From assembly GCA_027451785.1 (NCBI GenBank), contig DAIDIS010000023.1, positions 1-6,568 of the forward strand: a stretch of 6,568 nucleotides of DNA. Direction: 5' to 3'. The stretch's first letter is position 1. Each line of letters begins with the position of its first letter. The position numbers and the translations under genes are program-made. Shown here piece by piece: positions 1 through 5,943 of the stretch. Source of the stretch: Acidimicrobiales bacterium (GTDB taxonomy: Bacteria > Actinomycetota > Acidimicrobiia > Acidimicrobiales > JAKAVM01). The notes below the pieces were generated by a model. That model was given only the letters and a program-made list of their open reading frames with translations. It made no database searches and was not told the DNA's origin.

Positions 1-1
1 T

Positions 2-1483
2 AGTTTTCGCTCCGGTACGGCATTTAGTGCCCCGGAGGTCACCTTTGACGCCCCGGAGGTCACAGAACCTGTCGGAAATGAAACCATTGCCGAGATGTCA
101 ACCGTTACACCGACCGACTCCAGCACAAGGTGGGTCGATTCTGGCGGTGCCGAGATGGCTCCCGCCGATCCAATTAGCGATCTCCCCAGCAATAACTATT
201 TGGAGCCGGCAAGCAGCGACTTTATTGAGGACACAAGGGCGGTTGCAGAGAAGGAAGTTCGACCTCCTCACTTGTCCGCAGGGTTCACTGGCAATCAGGA
301 CTATCCAAGTATTGACCGAGTCGAGAACGAACACATCCCGCCACATTCAAAGAACTTTGGTGCAATCGACTCCGGATTCTTCCCCCCCGACACGGAGCAC
401 TCTGGACCCGATGGCGAGCGAAACGACGAAATCGTGCTCGACTACTCGAGCTATCAACCAGACCCATCCAATTACCAGGATCTTTCTCCGGATTCCGAGA
501 TTCCCGGTATTTATGGTGCAGCCCATACCAACGACAGGCCCACAATCAACAACGATGCGTCCCTAGCGGAAATCAAGGGCGGCTGGATCGATTCCGCTGA
601 TGACTGGCTGGAGTCGATTCCGGCCCAGGACGCCGGCGCAGCTGGGGATACGAGCTTCATCGCCCCTGCGGACCTTGGGGGCGCAGCCGGGCCAGGGAAC
701 CCAGCGGACGAATTCGCCGCTCAAGTTGGCGACTCTGGTATTCCGGGTGGCCCTGTATTCTCGCCCCAAGCAGAGACGGCCGTGACACACAATTCGTCCG
801 ATCAGGGCTCACACTCAGCACTCCCGATGGCCGGCTCGAATACAGGACCAAAGGATTATGAGTCCTACGCTCAAGTCACCCCGGCTCCTGCACCCGAGAC
901 TGCCCCCGAGCCCGCGCCCGAAGCCCCCGCTCGCCTTTGGATCTCCAGCGAAACTCCTACAGAGGTATCCGGTGTCGCTGCTACTGACTTAGGCTCCGGT
1001 CTTTCCGAAATTGGGCAGGAATCAAGCGCAAAATCATTCGAGGCAAAAATCACGCCTTTGGATCTCCCCCAAACCACGGGCTACTACGGGCAAGGAATCG
1101 GGGATCTGGCGAGCATCAGCTCAGGCCAACGCGAGAAGCGCTACATCGGGAAGAAACGCTCTCAGTCGCCTAGAGATGCAAAGAAGGAAAATGCCCTTGA
1201 GGCGTTGCCGCAATCGCAATCACCTTCTCGCGGAAGTTTGCCGGCAGGTTCTGGGCATCGACACGAACATCATCATGCCAACCCTCATCACGGCCCGCAG
1301 AAAGTAGTTGATGACATCCTGCCCCACCCGCAGGGCAAGAAGACCAAGGGAGCCGAGCCGACAATAAACAGGACCGGCACCAAGGAACTCCCTGAAGCGG
1401 CGCTCGTCGACTTCTCCGTATGGGCGCCGTCCAAGGAAAAGCAGCGCCACTTTTCGCTCAAGCGCCACGCTAAGTCTGCCTAA
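2..1483 (+). CDS. hypothetical low-complexity protein, 5'-truncated
   Basis: The frame is open from the left edge to a TAA stop and shows 493 residues, so the true start lies outside the window. The first in-frame ATG is at 95, but it has no ribosome-binding site and in-frame codons continue upstream of it. I do not recognise a family. The visible part is rich in Asp, Ser, Pro, Gly and Ala and has few hydrophobic stretches, so it is probably disordered. There is no signal peptide, membrane segment or cysteine cluster in view. The charge is uneven: most of it is acidic, while roughly the last 110 residues are basic. Landmarks are an Ala-Pro-Glu stretch around 880-930, a His-rich patch (HRHEHHHANPHH) near 1255-1295 and a basic end (RHFSLKRHAKSA). 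Its stop overlaps the stop of the opposing surE. The His patch might bind metal, and any folded domain must lie upstream. It is unlikely to be a shadow because the opposite-strand frames here are short and the frame stays open for about 1.5 kb. Confidence 0.8.
   Translation, partial: SFRSGTAFSAPEVTFDAPEVTEPVGNETIAEMSTVTPTDSSTRWVDSGGAEMAPADPISDLPSNNYLEPASSDFIEDTRAVAEKEVRPPHLSAGFTGNQDYPSIDRVENEHIPPHSKNFGAIDSGFFPPDTEHSGPDGERNDEIVLDYSSYQPDPSNYQDLSPDSEIPGIYGAAHTNDRPTINNDASLAEIKGGWIDSADDWLESIPAQDAGAAGDTSFIAPADLGGAAGPGNPADEFAAQVGDSGIPGGPVFSPQAETAVTHNSSDQGSHSALPMAGSNTGPKDYESYAQVTPAPAPETAPEPAPEAPARLWISSETPTEVSGVAATDLGSGLSEIGQESSAKSFEAKITPLDLPQTTGYYGQGIGDLASISSGQREKRYIGKKRSQSPRDAKKENALEALPQSQSPSRGSLPAGSGHRHEHHHANPHHGPQKVVDDILPHPQGKKTKGAEPTINRTGTKELPEAALVDFSVWAPSKEKQRHFSLKRHAKSA
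29..63 (+). repeat. 14-bp direct repeat inside the first gene
   Basis: GCCCCGGAGGTCAC occurs at 29-42 and again at 50-63, a 21-base period that keeps the frame. It encodes two heptads, APEVTFD and APEVTEP. This is the visible end of what may be a longer repeat tract continuing outside the window. Confidence 0.6.
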
Positions 1484-2271
1484 TCGCCTGCTACATTCCT
1501 TTTTGCCGCCCTCAACTCCCGCTCCAGCAGCTCCGCCGCATCCGAACAATCCGTTGTTCTAACCCCCGTCAGTGCGGTGATGGTTGCGAAATTGCGAGCC
1601 AAAAGGCCAGTATCGGTATCCGTCGAAGTGTCACTCGGCATAATCGACCTCAGCTCTACTTGAAGCTTTCCGGCATTCTTTTCTGCAACCGCAGTCCGCA
1701 CGGTCCCGAAAGCGGCAAGTTTGGCTTGCCGAACTCCAGCCAAGCCCTCGATGGGAAGATTCGGCACGTTCACGTTCAGGCTCGTTCCCTTCGGAGCCCG
1801 CTTTAGCAAGCGGGATACCAAGGCCGCCACCGTTGCTGCGGTCTCCCAGTGGAGTGGCGAACCCGAGCCGATGCTGACGGCAACACCCGACAACCCGAAG
1901 TTCATGCCCGTTAGGACCGCACCCACAGTTCCCGAATGGATGACGGACCTGCCCGTATTGTTCCCTGGGTTGATCCCTGAGAAGACCATCTCCGGGGGCT
2001 CGCCGAAGGCGCCCAGCATCGAAAGGATCACGGCCAACGCCGGCGAGCCATCGATCGAATAGGACTCGATCGATTCGGCCCCGTCCAGCTTGACCCGCTC
2101 GTAATCGATCTCGCGGTCTCTGTGGACCCCTCCGATGGATGCACCGGAGCCACTCATGTCGCTATTGGGGGCGACAACCCTTACTTGGAAACCTTCTGCC
2201 GCCACGGCATTTGCGAGCCGGACTATGCCCTCGCTGAGGACACCATCATCATTTGTTACAAGAGCCTTCAT
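1480..2271 (-). CDS. surE: 5'/3'-nucleotidase SurE
   Basis: This 263-residue protein is a SurE-family phosphatase. The family is metal dependent, removes phosphate from 5'- and 3'-nucleoside monophosphates, and is linked to survival under stress. The N-terminus carries the signature TNDDG, with metal-binding Asp8 and Asp9. SGSGAS at 40-45 holds the conserved metal-site serine (Ser40). SGINPGNNTG at 98-107 holds the metal-binding Asn101, followed by HSGTVGA at 112-118. Length is close to the usual 250-270, so it looks complete and active. The ATG start gives the canonical N-terminus directly; the upstream GGTGA at about 3-4 bases is a weak ribosome-binding site. It is the last gene of a minus-strand run after htrA and the 98-residue gene, with 150 bases separating it from the latter. 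Its TAG stop overlaps the TAA stop of the opposing gene by four bases (1480-1483). Confidence 0.95.
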   Translation of the reverse strand: MKALVTNDDGVLSEGIVRLANAVAAEGFQVRVVAPNSDMSGSGASIGGVHRDREIDYERVKLDGAESIESYSIDGSPALAVILSMLGAFGEPPEMVFSGINPGNNTGRSVIHSGTVGAVLTGMNFGLSGVAVSIGSGSPLHWETAATVAALVSRLLKRAPKGTSLNVNVPNLPIEGLAGVRQAKLAAFGTVRTAVAEKNAGKLQVELRSIMPSDTSTDTDTGLLARNFATITALTGVRTTDCSDAAELLERELRAAKRNVAGD

Positions 2272-2421
2272 GCTTCACCGTAGCCAGTGGCGCGGCTTGT
2301 GGCCCTTTTGGAACTGAATTCTCGGACACTGGTCAGATTGGCAGCAACACCGGAACGTAAACACATTGTTCGCGCGATCGCGTAGTCAAGGGCGAGCAAC
2401 AGAGTGCTTTGGACCGCTTTG

Positions 2422-2718
2422 CTAATCCTCTAGAATTTGATCTTCAAGATCCGGCGAGCCGAGATCCCATTCGATCAAGAGGTTTTCCCGCTCAGCATCA
2501 CGGTTCACGCGCTCCTTATTCCGGCGGAACTGCGGGTCGTGTGGAGGCAACAGCAACAGGCGAGCAAGGGCACGCATACGGAAGTCCTCGATTACCGGCC
2601 TTGGGCCGAAGTCGGACTGGACTTCCCAATGAGGTGCGACAGGCCCGAGATAAACGATCTTCACATGGCCAATCGGCGCTTCAGCCTCTTCTGTATTTAC
2701 AGGTTGCCCGTTCGACAT
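2422..2718 (-). CDS. conserved-looking 98-residue protein of unknown function
   Basis: I do not recognise this family. The protein starts with a short acidic, probably flexible stretch. A likely folded part follows, with a beta-like segment (HVKIVYLGPVAPHWEV, about 18-33), a mixed helix (about 44-58, IEDFRMRALARLLLL), then PPHDPQFRRNKERVNRD and a Trp-containing acidic tail. It has no cysteines, no signal peptide and no membrane segment. The ATG is preceded by AAGGAG at 2736-2731, a good ribosome-binding core but with a long spacer of 12 bases. The balanced composition favours this frame over the overlapping plus-strand frames, whose products are Arg/Ser/Pro-heavy shadows. It sits between htrA and surE on the same strand, so it may be co-transcribed with them. 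It may be a small cytoplasmic partner protein, but this is inference only. Confidence 0.75.
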   Translation of the reverse strand: MSNGQPVNTEEAEAPIGHVKIVYLGPVAPHWEVQSDFGPRPVIEDFRMRALARLLLLPPHDPQFRRNKERVNRDAERENLLIEWDLGSPDLEDQILED

Positions 2719-2769
2719 TGGTGTGTTTGGCTCCTTCGCGTTCCTCGCACAACCACTCTAATGCCTTAC

Positions 2770-2812
2770 GGAAGCGGCCTGCCCCGATTGAGGCAAAGGG
2801 CCGGCCGCTTCC
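2770..2812 (-). terminator. hairpin downstream of htrA
   Basis: GGAAGCGGCC at 2770-2779 and GGCCGCTTCC at 2803-2812 form a perfect 10-bp inverted repeat around a 23-base loop, which itself holds a possible TGCC/GGCA inner stem. It begins about 20 bases after the htrA stop. No T-run follows, so it could be an inefficient terminator, a processing site or an mRNA-stabilising structure that sets different expression of htrA and the genes downstream. Confidence 0.55.
2775..2790 (+). repeat. 16-bp exact repeat, copy 1
   Basis: CGGCCTGCCCCGATTG here recurs exactly, in the same orientation, at 5878-5893. This copy overlaps the left arm and loop of the hairpin downstream of htrA. Both copies lie in non-coding DNA next to a gene's 3' end. 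Confidence 0.5.
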
Positions 2813-2832
2813 CTCCATTCCGCAGGAACCGC

Positions 2833-4566
2833 TTACGACGACGGAGCCGTTCCCAGAGTTAGTTGCACTGTCATTTGGTTGCTGCCTCTTTGTAGCTGAA
2901 CCGAGATCTTCTGCCCGGGCTTGTCGTTCTGGATGATGCTGCTCACATCGCTGGCGGCACTTACCGTCTGGCCGTCTATCGAAGTGATCACGTCACCCCC
3001 CCGGATACCAGCTTGATCAGCCGGTGACCCCGCTACAACCTGGGCCACAAAAGCTCCTGAGCTAGCCGTGATCCCGAACTGCTGTTGAATCTGCGGGTCG
3101 ACGCTCACCAGCTCTACGCCCATATAGGCAGTGCCGGAGGCCGTTGTGATGGTCCCGCCCTTTTGGAGCTGAGGTATGAACTGTTGAATGTGGTCGGAGG
3201 CAATGGCGAACCCGACATTCTGTGCGGGAGCGTTACCGCTGGTCGATGAAGCGACCGCGGTATTCATTCCGACAACCTGACCGTTTGAGGTAACCAATGC
3301 ACCGCCGGAGTTTCCGGAATTGATTGCGGCATCGGTTTGGATGAGGCCGTTCAGGTTTTCGGTTGAAGAGGATGTGGCGTCACCCGCCTGAATTGACCTG
3401 TTCTTGGCGGAAACTATTCCCTCCGTGACACTCAATCCTCCACCCAGGTCGAGAGCGTTGCCGATTGCAAGGACGCTGTCCCCCACCTGAAGGTTGTTGG
3501 AGTCACCCCAAGTGATTGTCGGGAGATTGGACACGTTTTGAATCTTGATGAGGGCGAGGTCCTCCGCTGGATCCGTGCCGACAATGGTGGCCGGTATCGA
3601 CTTGGTCTGCCCATAAAGCGTGACCGAGACCGTCGTGGCTCCCGCAACGACGTGGTTGTTGGTGATCACCTCGCCGTCGGACGTGATGATCATCCCAGTT
3701 CCTGCACCTGAGACTACGCTCGTCCCACCACCTCCCCCGAACGGTGATGACCCGAATCCGAATGGGTTGGAGGTCGTCTGCACCGATTTGGTGTCAATTG
3801 AGACAAGTGCGGGGATGACCTTCTGGATGACGGACTGGGGATCCGACATTCTGGCCAGTGTCGAGGTGTTCGGCGAGAACTGCTTCACAATGGTCACCTG
3901 ACCGTTGCCCGATTTCGCGTTCGAAGTCAGGTACCCGGCGAGGGCGCCCACAAGAGCCGCTACAACTATCGCCACGCCTATCATCTTGGGGCTCGACGAA
4001 GAGCTTTGGCCCCCTGAAGACGAGGCTGGCGGAGTCGGCGGTTGCCATCCGGAAGAGAAGCTCGGAGGCGGTTGGTTCGGCGTGTTCCAGCCTGTCTCAG
4101 GATTTTGCGCACCGTGTCCTTGGGAGCCGGTGAATGTGCCTGTAGCCCCTTGGTTGACCGGCTCACTTTGTCCTACAGGGGCGTCGGCACCGTACCCTGG
4201 AACCGGCTCCGCGCCGTAACCGGATCCTGAATTGGGCTCCGCAGCGGCGTAACCGGACCCATGCCCAGGAGGGTTGGCGTGTAGCTGGGACCATGGATCG
4301 TGGCCACCAGGTTGGAAATCTTGACCGGAAGGACTGCCCGGTATGGGACTCCCCGGCATGGGACTGCCCGGTATTGGCTCGCTCGGCACATCCATCGAAG
4401 GCGCAATCGAGGAACCTAAATAGGGTTCCGGCTCGGAGGGTGCGGCGGGAACGTCCCATACGCTCGGGGTGCGCTCTGCGCCGGGTATACCCGGATCAGC
4501 GTTCTGCTCACTCTCCTGCGTTGGGACTTGACTCCGCCCATATTCAGTGTTGCCTTCAGAACTCAT
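2833..4566 (-). CDS. htrA: membrane-anchored HtrA/DegP-family serine protease with one PDZ domain
   Basis: This is an envelope quality-control protease (family S1C) of 577 residues from the ATG at 4566. In that numbering the order is: a Pro/Gly/Ser-rich cytoplasmic region to about 192; one membrane segment at about 195-213 (MIGVAIVVAALVGALAGYL); a trypsin-like domain with catalytic His305 (ITNNHVVAG), Asp336 (DPAEDLALIKI) and Ser420 (NSGNSGGAL); and a C-terminal PDZ domain at about 480-570 with the carboxylate-loop-like YMGVEL and AGIRGGDVI. All three catalytic residues are present. The long disordered N-terminus followed by a membrane anchor is the usual actinobacterial plan, with the protease outside the membrane. 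The ATG at 4566 is preferred because AGGAG lies 9 bases upstream and a candidate promoter (4604-4631) lies just ahead. A GTG at 4650 would add 28 residues and has only GAGG five bases upstream. It heads the probable operon with the 98-residue gene and surE. Confidence 0.93.
   Translation of the reverse strand: MSSEGNTEYGRSQVPTQESEQNADPGIPGAERTPSVWDVPAAPSEPEPYLGSSIAPSMDVPSEPIPGSPMPGSPIPGSPSGQDFQPGGHDPWSQLHANPPGHGSGYAAAEPNSGSGYGAEPVPGYGADAPVGQSEPVNQGATGTFTGSQGHGAQNPETGWNTPNQPPPSFSSGWQPPTPPASSSGGQSSSSSPKMIGVAIVVAALVGALAGYLTSNAKSGNGQVTIVKQFSPNTSTLARMSDPQSVIQKVIPALVSIDTKSVQTTSNPFGFGSSPFGGGGGTSVVSGAGTGMIITSDGEVITNNHVVAGATTVSVTLYGQTKSIPATIVGTDPAEDLALIKIQNVSNLPTITWGDSNNLQVGDSVLAIGNALDLGGGLSVTEGIVSAKNRSIQAGDATSSSTENLNGLIQTDAAINSGNSGGALVTSNGQVVGMNTAVASSTSGNAPAQNVGFAIASDHIQQFIPQLQKGGTITTASGTAYMGVELVSVDPQIQQQFGITASSGAFVAQVVAGSPADQAGIRGGDVITSIDGQTVSAASDVSSIIQNDKPGQKISVQLQRGSNQMTVQLTLGTAPSS
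4331..4375 (-). repeat. three tandem 15-bp repeats in the HtrA linker
   Basis: Three near-identical 15-base units at 4331-4345, 4346-4360 and 4361-4375 encode three copies of P-(I/M)-P-G-S in the cytoplasmic linker (residues 64-78 from the ATG at 4566). Such in-frame units often vary in copy number between strains through slippage. Confidence 0.75.
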
Positions 4567-4575
4567 TTCGCCCTT

Positions 4576-4580
4576 CTCCT
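4576..4580 (-). promoter_or_regulatory. ribosome-binding site choosing the htrA ATG
   Basis: On the minus strand AGGAG (4580-4576) stands 9 bases before the ATG at 4566-4564, within a purine-rich run GAGGAGAAGGG. This is a better signal than the GAGG before the upstream GTG at 4650, and it decides the start chosen here. Confidence 0.55.
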
Positions 4581-4603
4581 CTTTGGCAGTTGCGACAATT
4601 CTC

Positions 4604-4631
4604 TTTATACCGCTCGCGGCGAGCATTTCCA
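4604..4631 (-). promoter_or_regulatory. candidate htrA promoter with palindromic spacer
   Basis: Minus-strand TGGAAA (4631-4626, a 4/6 match to TTGACA), a 16-base spacer and TATAAA (4609-4604, 5/6 match to TATAAT) would start transcription near 4597, about 30 bases before the ATG at 4566. The spacer holds a perfect palindrome: GCTCGC (4612-4617), one central G, then GCGAGC (4619-4624). That is a plausible repressor site between -35 and -10. If this promoter is real, the GTG start at 4650 cannot be used from it. Confidence 0.35.
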
Positions 4632-4645
4632 TGCGGATCCGGGCA

Positions 4646-4673
4646 TTCACAGCCGCCTCACAGGAACTATTAA
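4646..4673 (+). promoter_or_regulatory. candidate promoter for the first whiB
   Basis: TTCACA (4646-4651, one change from TTGACA), a 16-base spacer and TATTAA (4668-4673) would start transcription near 4680. The resulting leader of about 55 bases would contain the whole hairpin at 4691-4732. Confidence 0.4.
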
Positions 4674-4690
4674 TGGGCCTGCAAGCTAAC

Positions 4691-4732
4691 CCCTCTAAAT
4701 TCCACGATAGGCTGTCCTATGAATTTGGAGGG
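4691..4732 (+). promoter_or_regulatory. leader hairpin sequestering the whiB ribosome-binding site
   Basis: CCCTCTAAATTC (4691-4702) pairs with GAATTTGGAGGG (4721-4732) over 12 positions. The only imperfect one is U4696-G4727, a wobble in the plus-strand RNA. After a 4-base bulge (4703-4706), ATAGG (4707-4711) pairs with CCTAT (4716-4720) around the loop CTGT. The ribosome-binding site GGAGG (4727-4731), 5 bases before the ATG at 4737, lies wholly in the long stem. As drawn, the RNA would block translation until opened by a protein, small RNA, ligand or temperature. It could instead be a DNA operator, but the wobble favours RNA on this strand. Confidence 0.65.
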
Positions 4733-4736
4733 ACCA

Positions 4737-4997
4737 ATGGGCACTGCGGAAAAGTGGATGGAAAAGGGCAAGTGCTTCAACCTTGACCCGGATGTTTTCT
4801 TCCCCAGCGACGGGGTCGGCGTCGACGTTGCCCGGACTATCTGCAAAGACTGTTCGGTTAAGGCCCAGTGTCTTGAATACGCTCTCGATAATCGCATTGA
4901 CCACGGCGTTTGGGGCGGGACCTCGGAGAGGGAACGCAGGCGTATCTCGCGAAGGCGCAGGCAAGGGACGGTTACGGTCGTGCCTTCCGCCAATTGA
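4737..4997 (+). CDS. whiB: WhiB-family iron-sulfur transcriptional regulator
   Basis: WhiB proteins bind a 4Fe-4S cluster through four cysteines, respond to oxygen, nitric oxide or redox state, and typically act with the primary sigma factor. From the chosen ATG the protein has 86 residues. Its cysteines Cys13, Cys36, Cys39 and Cys45 have spacing X22, X2 and X5, as expected. The turn motif GVWGG at 57-61 is followed by SERERRRISRRRR, the basic DNA-binding tail. DPDVFFP near 17-23 is also typical. An upstream ATG at 4719 would add six residues but has no ribosome-binding site and lies inside the leader hairpin, whereas the ATG at 4737 has GGAGG at 5 bases. It is divergent from htrA and followed by the formimidoyltransferase gene on the same strand. 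It resembles the WhiB2/WhmD-like group by eye, but the subgroup is not certain. Confidence 0.93.
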   Translation: MGTAEKWMEKGKCFNLDPDVFFPSDGVGVDVARTICKDCSVKAQCLEYALDNRIDHGVWGGTSERERRRISRRRRQGTVTVVPSAN

Positions 4998-5021
4998 TTC
5001 CTAAGCCTGTAGCTATATCCT
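4994..5021 (+). promoter_or_regulatory. candidate leaderless promoter of the formimidoyltransferase gene
   Basis: TTGATT (4994-4999), a 16-base spacer and TATCCT (5016-5021) place the expected transcription start at the GTG codon at 5029, seven bases beyond the -10 box. Each box matches consensus at about four of six positions. The -35 box overlaps the whiB stop codon (4995-4997). No purine-rich ribosome-binding site precedes the GTG, which supports leaderless initiation. Confidence 0.4.
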
Positions 5022-5028
5022 CGCCTCT

Positions 5029-5877
5029 GTGCTTGAGTGCGTAATCAACGTCACCGAAGGAAGAGACAAGACCCTCCTGGAGGAGATCTCACATAGCGTC
5101 GCTGACAACCTTTTGGACCGACACTCAGATCCAATCCACAATCGCTCTGTATTCACTTTGGGTGCTTCCAGCCCCGAGCAGATCCTCTCCAGTGCTACAG
5201 CTCTCGCAGCCCACGCCGCTTCGACATTGAGCATCCAAGACCACGCAGGCGTTCACCCAAGATTCGGCGTCTTGGACGTCGTTCCGTTCGTGGAATACGA
5301 GCCGGGTCAACGCCATACCGGCTCCGCTAGTCCCGACGCTATTGAATTGAGGGATAGATTCGCATTTTGGATTTCCGAGACCCTCGCGGCTCGCGTGTAT
5401 GTATATGGTCCCGAGCGCTCACTTCCTCAGGTTCGCACCATGGAGCGCAAAGCTGAACCTGCTGACTACGAGCCCGAACAACCGAATCCCAATCTGGGAG
5501 CGTGCGCTGTCGGTGCTCGCGGAGTGCTCGTCGCATACAACCTAGTTACCCGGGACGTAAATCTTGCTACCGCTAGAAACTGGGCTGGTCAATTGCGCAG
5601 CGACACTGTGAGGGCAATAGGACTGGACCTAGGAGATGGACTTGGCCAGGTTTCGTGCAACCTGATCGACCCGTTCTCCACCGGCCCCAACCTTGCATAC
5701 AAGACACTTTGCAGGATCGCCGGTCCCGACAGGTCAAAGATCATCGGCGGCGAACTCGTCGGTCTAATTCCGGAAGCTGTCTTGGGCGAGATCGATCCCG
5801 AGATGTGGGATTTTCTAGGAGTATCCAGCGATAAGACGGTCGAGTCCCGTTGGATGGCCTGCCCTGCATTCAACTAA
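5029..5877 (+). CDS. ftcD: glutamate formimidoyltransferase-family protein (FtcD N-terminal fold)
   Basis: The family transfers a formimino group from N-formimino-L-glutamate to tetrahydrofolate, the last step of one histidine breakdown route. At 282 residues it matches the stand-alone form, without the cyclodeaminase domain of the animal enzyme. Recognisable parts are ECVINVTEGRD at 3-13 (usual form EC.PNFSEGRD), HNRSVFT at 37-43, the catalytic-site motif HAGVHPRFGVLDVVPF at 72-87 with the conserved His76, VGARGVLVAYN at 161-171, GLGQVSCNLID at 204-214 and GGELVGLIPEAVL at 240-252. It is divergent: the usual RKGEFEGL-like segment before the GAR motif is replaced by QVRTMERKAEPADYEP. No other histidine-degradation gene is in view, so the substrate is unproven. 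The GTG start gives a family-like N-terminus, and its lack of a ribosome-binding site suggests leaderless translation or coupling to whiB, 31 bases upstream. Confidence 0.85.
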   Translation: MLECVINVTEGRDKTLLEEISHSVADNLLDRHSDPIHNRSVFTLGASSPEQILSSATALAAHAASTLSIQDHAGVHPRFGVLDVVPFVEYEPGQRHTGSASPDAIELRDRFAFWISETLAARVYVYGPERSLPQVRTMERKAEPADYEPEQPNPNLGACAVGARGVLVAYNLVTRDVNLATARNWAGQLRSDTVRAIGLDLGDGLGQVSCNLIDPFSTGPNLAYKTLCRIAGPDRSKIIGGELVGLIPEAVLGEIDPEMWDFLGVSSDKTVESRWMACPAFN

Positions 5878-5935
5878 CGGCCTGCCCCGATTGCATCTGC
5901 AAGGCGCATACCCGGGTAACCAAATCGTGCCGTTA
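5875..5935 (+). repeat. long-loop inverted repeat starting at the ftcD stop codon
   Basis: TAACGGC (5875-5881, including the TAA stop) and GCCGTTA (5929-5935) are perfect inverted repeats closing a 47-base loop. The loop holds TTGCA/TGCAA arms at 5891-5902 and the 10-base palindrome TACCCGGGTA at 5909-5918. It may form a branched 3' structure on the ftcD transcript. Confidence 0.4.
5878..5893 (+). repeat. 16-bp exact repeat, copy 2
   Basis: This is the second copy of CGGCCTGCCCCGATTG, found also at 2775-2790. It starts right after the ftcD stop codon. Shorter relatives with the core CCTGCCC occur nearby at 5858-5864 and 5941-5947. Confidence 0.5.
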
Positions 5936-5943
5936 AATGACCT

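Noticed and set aside
27..566. A 179-codon plus-strand frame inside the first gene
   Set aside because: The product is dominated by Arg, Ser, Thr and Pro, as out-of-frame reading gives, while the overlapping frame stays open for about 1.5 kb from the left edge.
2284..2332. CCAGTG / CACTGG pair upstream of surE
   Set aside because: Only six base pairs across a 37-base loop without other support.
2373..2382. Palindrome CGCGATCGCG between the 98-residue gene and surE
   Set aside because: Short self-complementary words of this composition, containing GCGATCGC, are frequent in many bacterial genomes; a single copy does not support an operator.
2409..2936. A 175-codon plus-strand open frame overlapping the 98-residue gene and the htrA 3' end
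   Set aside because: Its product is Arg/Ser/Pro-heavy without any recognisable motif, and it runs antisense to a well-supported HtrA PDZ domain and the better-composed minus-strand gene. It is a shadow frame.
4567..4650. GTG at 4650 as the htrA start
   Set aside because: Not excluded, since GAGG lies five bases upstream. The ATG at 4566 has a better ribosome-binding site, and a candidate promoter lies between the two.
4719..4736. ATG at 4719 as the start of the first whiB
   Set aside because: It has no ribosome-binding site and lies inside the leader hairpin; the ATG at 4737 has GGAGG at five bases.
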